DNA from: JAZKAD01 sp040389305
Lineage (GTDB): Bacteria; Pseudomonadota; Alphaproteobacteria; Rickettsiales; Rickettsiaceae
Direction: 5' to 3'
Length of the DNA stretch: 25,117 nt
Assembly: GCA_040389305.1 (NCBI GenBank)
Contig: JAZKAD010000036.1
Location: 1 to 25,117, forward strand
Under the pieces are notes generated by a model that saw only the letters and a list, made by a program, of their open reading frames with translations, was not told where the DNA came from and did no database searches. Each line of letters begins with the position of its first letter. Positions within the stretch are counted from its first letter, which is position 1. The translations under genes were made by a program, and so were the position numbers. Positions 22,188-25,117 of the stretch are shown one piece after another.

Positions 22188-23009
22188 CTACTTCCTACGC
22201 TTTAGAATATATTTAGATGTAGCCTTATTTTTACGCGTCTTCTTACCTTTAGTTGGTTTACCCCAAGGCGTCACTGGATGACGTCCACCAGAGGTTTTAC
22301 CTTCACCACCGCCATGTGGGTGATCTATCGGATTCATAGCAACACCACGAACTACTGGTCTTCTACCAAGCCAACGCATTCTACCAGCTTTACCATAGTT
22401 TACGTTTTGATGGTCTGGGTTGGATACTACGCCAATAGTTGCACGACATTCTAGAGGAACTAATCTTAGCTCTCCTGAACGTAATTTTATTTGTGCATAT
22501 CCTGCATCTTTACCAGCAAGCTGTACGGAGGCACCTGCTGATCTTGCAAGTTGTCCACCTTTGCCCGGCTTCATTTCAACATTATGCACTATAGTGCCAA
22601 CTGGTATAGCCTTAAGAGGTAGAGTGTTGCCTATTTTAATATCAGCAGCTTCACTAGAAATAATGCGATCACCTGGATTAAGCTTTTGAGGAGCTATAAT
22701 ATAAGTAAAACTATCGTCATCATATTTAATTAGAGCGATAAAAGCGGTTCTATTTGGATCGTACTCAATACGCTCAACAGTACCCGAAACGTCTACCTTA
22801 TTACGTTTAAAGTCTATAATACGATATAGCTGCTTATGTCCGCCACCAATATGCCAAGAAGTAATTCTTCCGGTATTATTACGTCCACCCGTTCTTTTTT
22901 GACCTTCGGTTAAAGATTTATGAGGTCTACCCTTCCATAGATCTGAGCGGTCTACTTGTATCAGCTCTCTAAGAGACGGTGTTACAGGATTAAAATGCTT
23001 AAGTGCCAT
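22188..23009 (-). CDS. rplB: 50S ribosomal protein L2
   Basis: A 273-residue uL2, one of the most conserved ribosomal proteins, required for subunit association and peptidyl transfer. The RNA-binding domain has GRNNTGRITSWHIGGGHKQLYR, and the C-terminal region VRGVAMNPIDHPHGGGEGKT includes the functionally critical histidine. Length equals E. coli (273). AGGAGGAG upstream is a very strong ribosome site, and the ATG overlaps the rplW stop by one base. Confidence 0.98.
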   Translation of the reverse strand: MALKHFNPVTPSLRELIQVDRSDLWKGRPHKSLTEGQKRTGGRNNTGRITSWHIGGGHKQLYRIIDFKRNKVDVSGTVERIEYDPNRTAFIALIKYDDDSFTYIIAPQKLNPGDRIISSEAADIKIGNTLPLKAIPVGTIVHNVEMKPGKGGQLARSAGASVQLAGKDAGYAQIKLRSGELRLVPLECRATIGVVSNPDHQNVNYGKAGRMRWLGRRPVVRGVAMNPIDHPHGGGEGKTSGGRHPVTPWGKPTKGKKTRKNKATSKYILKRRK

Positions 23010-23323
23010 TATTTTACTCCTCCTGTCAAATCTATTGTTTGATTATGCGCAAGAGTTACTATAGCTTTTTTAAAATCAGATTGACGACCAATTATTCCTT
23101 TGAATCGCTTCTGCTTCCCTTTAACGTTAAGCATATTAATTTTTTTTACTTTGACATCAAAAATACTTTCAACTGCTTTGCGTACAAGAGTTTTATTAGC
23201 TTCTGGCATTACTACAAAAGTATATTTACGACTTTGCGTATCATCTTCTGGTTCGGCCATAATAGTTGTTTTTTCCGTAATAAGAGGGCGTCTAATCACG
23301 TCGTATAAATTATAATTAGTCAT
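23009..23323 (-). CDS. rplW: 50S ribosomal protein L23
   Basis: A 104-residue uL23, the main docking point for trigger factor and SRP at the tunnel exit. VIRRPLITEKTTIMAE is the N-terminal signature. YTFVVMPEANKTLVRKAVESIFDVKVKKINMLNV is the central fold. A KGKQKRFKG loop follows, as in bacterial homologues. It overlaps the rplD end by 8 bp and rplB by one. Confidence 0.96.
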   Translation of the reverse strand: MTNYNLYDVIRRPLITEKTTIMAEPEDDTQSRKYTFVVMPEANKTLVRKAVESIFDVKVKKINMLNVKGKQKRFKGIIGRQSDFKKAIVTLAHNQTIDLTGGVK

Positions 23324-23945
23324 TTTTCAACCTCGCCTCTAAAGCTACTACGGCATCTTTTGTAAGCATAAGAACATCATGCTTAATGATATCGTATACA
23401 TTAGCGCCAACACTAGGTACAACCACTATATTATGTAAGTTTCTAGATGCCAGAGCAAAATCTTGATTCACCGTAGCTGAGTCTACTACAAAAAAGCTAG
23501 AACCATCAAAATTTCTCATAGCCGATTGAAGACTAGAGGTTTTGGATTCTGCCATATGCAGACTCTCAACTATTACTAGTTTGCCTTCTGCAAACTTAGA
23601 AGAAAGAGCGTGGCACATAGCCAACTTTCTTACCTTTTTATTTAAATGCGTAGCATGGCTATGTGATACAGGGCCATGGGATACTCCACCGCCGCGCATC
23701 TGACAAGATCTTAAAGAACCCTGACGAGCATTACCAGTGCCCTTTTGCTTAAAAGGCTTTTTTGTAGTACCAGACACCTCTGATATGGTCTTAGTCTGAT
23801 GAGTACCAGATCTAGCCTTAGCAAGTTGCCAATCTATAGCAAGCTTCACGATATCTTGTCTTACTTCTAAACCAAATATCTCTGGGTTTAAGCTAAGCTC
23901 ACCCTTGGATTCTTTGGAAAGACTGTATATATTTGTTTTCATCAT
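23316..23945 (-). CDS. rplD: 50S ribosomal protein L4
   Basis: A 209-residue uL4, whose extended loop (about 60-100; KPFKQKGTGNARQGSLRSCQMRGGG) lines the exit tunnel. In E. coli L4 represses its own operon by binding the S10 leader. The conserved SKFAEGKLVIVESL and the VYDIIKHDVLMLTKDAV end are present. The frame opens at GTG 23954, but AGGTGA five bases upstream supports ATG 23945 (or ATG 23942). The 50-bp gap from rplC is the longest between S10 segment genes. Confidence 0.97.
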   Translation of the reverse strand: MMKTNIYSLSKESKGELSLNPEIFGLEVRQDIVKLAIDWQLAKARSGTHQTKTISEVSGTTKKPFKQKGTGNARQGSLRSCQMRGGGVSHGPVSHSHATHLNKKVRKLAMCHALSSKFAEGKLVIVESLHMAESKTSSLQSAMRNFDGSSFFVVDSATVNQDFALASRNLHNIVVVPSVGANVYDIIKHDVLMLTKDAVVALEARLKND

Positions 23946-23995
23946 TTCTATCACCTAAAACTCTTCATCTTCTGGGTAATCCCATCAGAATATTG

Positions 23996-24628
23996 CTATT
24001 TTTTTATAGCATCTGTCACGTAAACTACAGTACCTTTAGATCCGGGTACAGCACCTTTGACTATGACTAAGCCGCCTTCAATGTCCGTCGCAACGATCAG
24101 TAAATTTTGAATTGTTACATTCACGTCGCCCATATGACCAGGCATCTTCTTATTTTTAAAAACACGACCAGGATCTTGACAACCGCCTGTAGAACCAATA
24201 GACCTGTGAGAAACAGAAACACCGTGCGATGCCTCTAGACCTCTAAAATTATGTCTTTTCATCCCGCCGGCAAAACCTTTACCTATGCTACTCCCAGATA
24301 TATCTACAAACTGACCTTTTTTGAAAAAGTCAGGAGTAAGATTTGAACCCACATCGATAAAAGAGCTTTCTGCTATCCTAAATTCTTTTAAGGATACCTT
24401 AGGCTCAATTTTAGCATTAGCAAATACAGTGCGCATTGGCTTGCTTACTCTACTTGGCTTAGCATTTACTGCACCAACAATAAGCGCTGTATAGCCATCT
24501 CTATCTTTGGTGCGATGACCAACTACTTGACAATCCTGAATCCTTAATAAGGTTACTGGAATTACTTCGCCACTTTCACTAAACACAGAACTCATTCCGA
24601 GTTTTGTAGCTATTAAACCACCTCTCAT
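23996..24628 (-). CDS. rplC: 50S ribosomal protein L3
   Basis: A 210-residue uL3, which reaches toward the peptidyl transferase centre. GLIATKLGMSSVFSESGEVIPVT is the N terminus. FVDISGSSIGKGFAGGMKRHNF and SIGSTGGCQDPGRVFKNKKM contain the central loop; the glutamine in the GGCQDPGRV stretch corresponds to the site methylated by PrmB in E. coli. The ATG overlaps the rpsJ TGA stop. Confidence 0.98.
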   Translation of the reverse strand: MRGGLIATKLGMSSVFSESGEVIPVTLLRIQDCQVVGHRTKDRDGYTALIVGAVNAKPSRVSKPMRTVFANAKIEPKVSLKEFRIAESSFIDVGSNLTPDFFKKGQFVDISGSSIGKGFAGGMKRHNFRGLEASHGVSVSHRSIGSTGGCQDPGRVFKNKKMPGHMGDVNVTIQNLLIVATDIEGGLVIVKGAVPGSKGTVVYVTDAIKK

Positions 24629-24948
24629 TGCCCTACTCCAACTAGCTTAATTTCAACATCGACACCAGCCGCTAGATCTACTTTCATTAATGCATCAATT
24701 GTTTGCGGCGTAGGATAAGCAATAGTAATTAATCTGCGCTGGGTGCGAATTTCAAATTGCTCCCTTGACTTTTTATTGACGTGAGGAGATCTATTAACAG
24801 TAAAGCGTTGGATAGTGCGTGGAAGTGGGATAGGACCATTTACATGAGCGCCAGTGCGCTTTACAGTCTGTACTATCTCACGAGTTGCATGATCTAGTAG
24901 TTTGTGATCAAACGACTTAAGTCTTATCCTAATTTTCTGATTATTCAT
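24625..24948 (-). CDS. rpsJ: 30S ribosomal protein S10
   Basis: A 107-residue uS10, part of the 30S head; as NusE it also joins antitermination complexes. QKIRIRLKSFDHKLLDHATREI is the N-terminal signature, and GPIPLPRTIQRFTVNRSPHVNKKSREQFEIRTQRR the long loop. The frame opens at TTG 24951, but ATG 24948 with AGGTGA upstream is the true start. It heads the S10 segment after tuf and a strong hairpin. Confidence 0.97.
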   Translation of the reverse strand: MNNQKIRIRLKSFDHKLLDHATREIVQTVKRTGAHVNGPIPLPRTIQRFTVNRSPHVNKKSREQFEIRTQRRLITIAYPTPQTIDALMKVDLAAGVDVEIKLVGVGQ

Positions 24949-24980
24949 CAACTCACCTACATTAAAAAACAGCTATAACC

Positions 24981-25020
24981 TTACTTACTAAACTTGATTT
25001 ATATCAGATTTAGTAAGTAA
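24981..25020 (-). terminator. Hairpin between tuf and rpsJ
   Basis: TTACTTACTAAA (24981-24992) pairs perfectly with TTTAGTAAGTAA (25009-25020). The loop contains a further TGAT/ATCA pairing. On the minus strand it lies about 20 bp after the tuf stop; a T6 run appears only about 12 bases downstream. It may terminate or attenuate transcription from tuf into rpsJ. Confidence 0.5.
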
Positions 25021-25040
25021 AGGGGTATACTTACAATTCC

Positions 25041-25117
25041 TTACTTCAATATCTTCGCAACAACACCAGCACCAACAGTACGTCCACCTTCACGGACAGC
25101 AAAACGTAGACCTTCGT
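25041..25117 (-). CDS. tuf: Elongation factor Tu, 3' end only
   Basis: The last 25 codons of EF-Tu, running off the window edge. The end GLRFAVREGGRTVGAGVV then AKILK is the near-invariant C terminus of domain 3. EF-Tu delivers aminoacyl-tRNA to the ribosome. Its place directly upstream of rpsJ is the standard alphaproteobacterial arrangement (rpsL-rpsG-fusA-tuf-rpsJ). Confidence 0.95.
   Translation of the reverse strand, partial: EGLRFAVREGGRTVGAGVVAKILK

Overview
The window reads as a chromosomal segment of an AT-rich alphaproteobacterium, most likely a member of the Rickettsiales. The clues are a rickettsial 17 kDa-type surface lipoprotein, a Bax-inhibitor-1 family protein, a zinc-lid adenylate kinase between secY and rpsM, the alphaproteobacterial order of the ribosomal superoperon, broken comEC, and decayed insertion sequences. 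A flagellar stator gene (motA) suggests a lineage that keeps or recently kept motility genes, such as Midichloriaceae-like bacteria. That family-level placement is inference only.

Layout. Positions 1-4,000 are an accessory-looking left end on the minus strand: a ribbon-helix-helix antitoxin-like gene, an AAA_14/DUF4143 ATPase preceded by two near-identical palindromes, and a comEC gene split in two by a frameshift. A 414-bp gap carries a good sigma70-type promoter for the plus-strand BI-1 gene, which is followed by a CinA-type molybdopterin-binding domain protein and a host-attachment (BaeRF-like) protein. A minus-strand unit from 9441 to 6217 (cation diffusion facilitator, tadA, motA, mscS) appears to start from a TTGACT-17-TATAGT promoter. 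It is divergent from the 17 kDa lipoprotein gene. Positions 10,080-10,600 hold abutting fragments of two different transposases.

From 25,117 down to 10,819 the minus strand carries one long ribosomal superoperon: tuf (3' end), rpsJ-rplC-rplD-rplW-rplB-rpsS-rplV-rpsC-rplP-rpmC-rpsQ, rplN-rplX-rplE-rpsN-rpsH-rplF-rplR-rpsE-rpmD-rplO-secY-adk, rpsM-rpsK-rpoA-rplQ, then rpsT. Genes are mostly overlapping or within 20 bp. The few wide gaps hold structure: a 12-bp hairpin between tuf and rpsJ, candidate promoters between rpsQ/rplN and adk/rpsM (the classic S10/spc and spc/alpha operon boundaries), a terminator-like hairpin between rplO and secY, and repeated GGTATA inverted repeats before rpoA. Together these genes make the core of both ribosomal subunits, the RNA polymerase alpha subunit and the Sec translocon channel. 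rpsT at the operon end is the unusual member.

No complete new multi-gene system was recognised. The most intriguing signals are the paired palindromes that include the ribosome binding site of the DUF4143 ATPase, and the regulatory architecture left in the gaps of the ribosomal operon.
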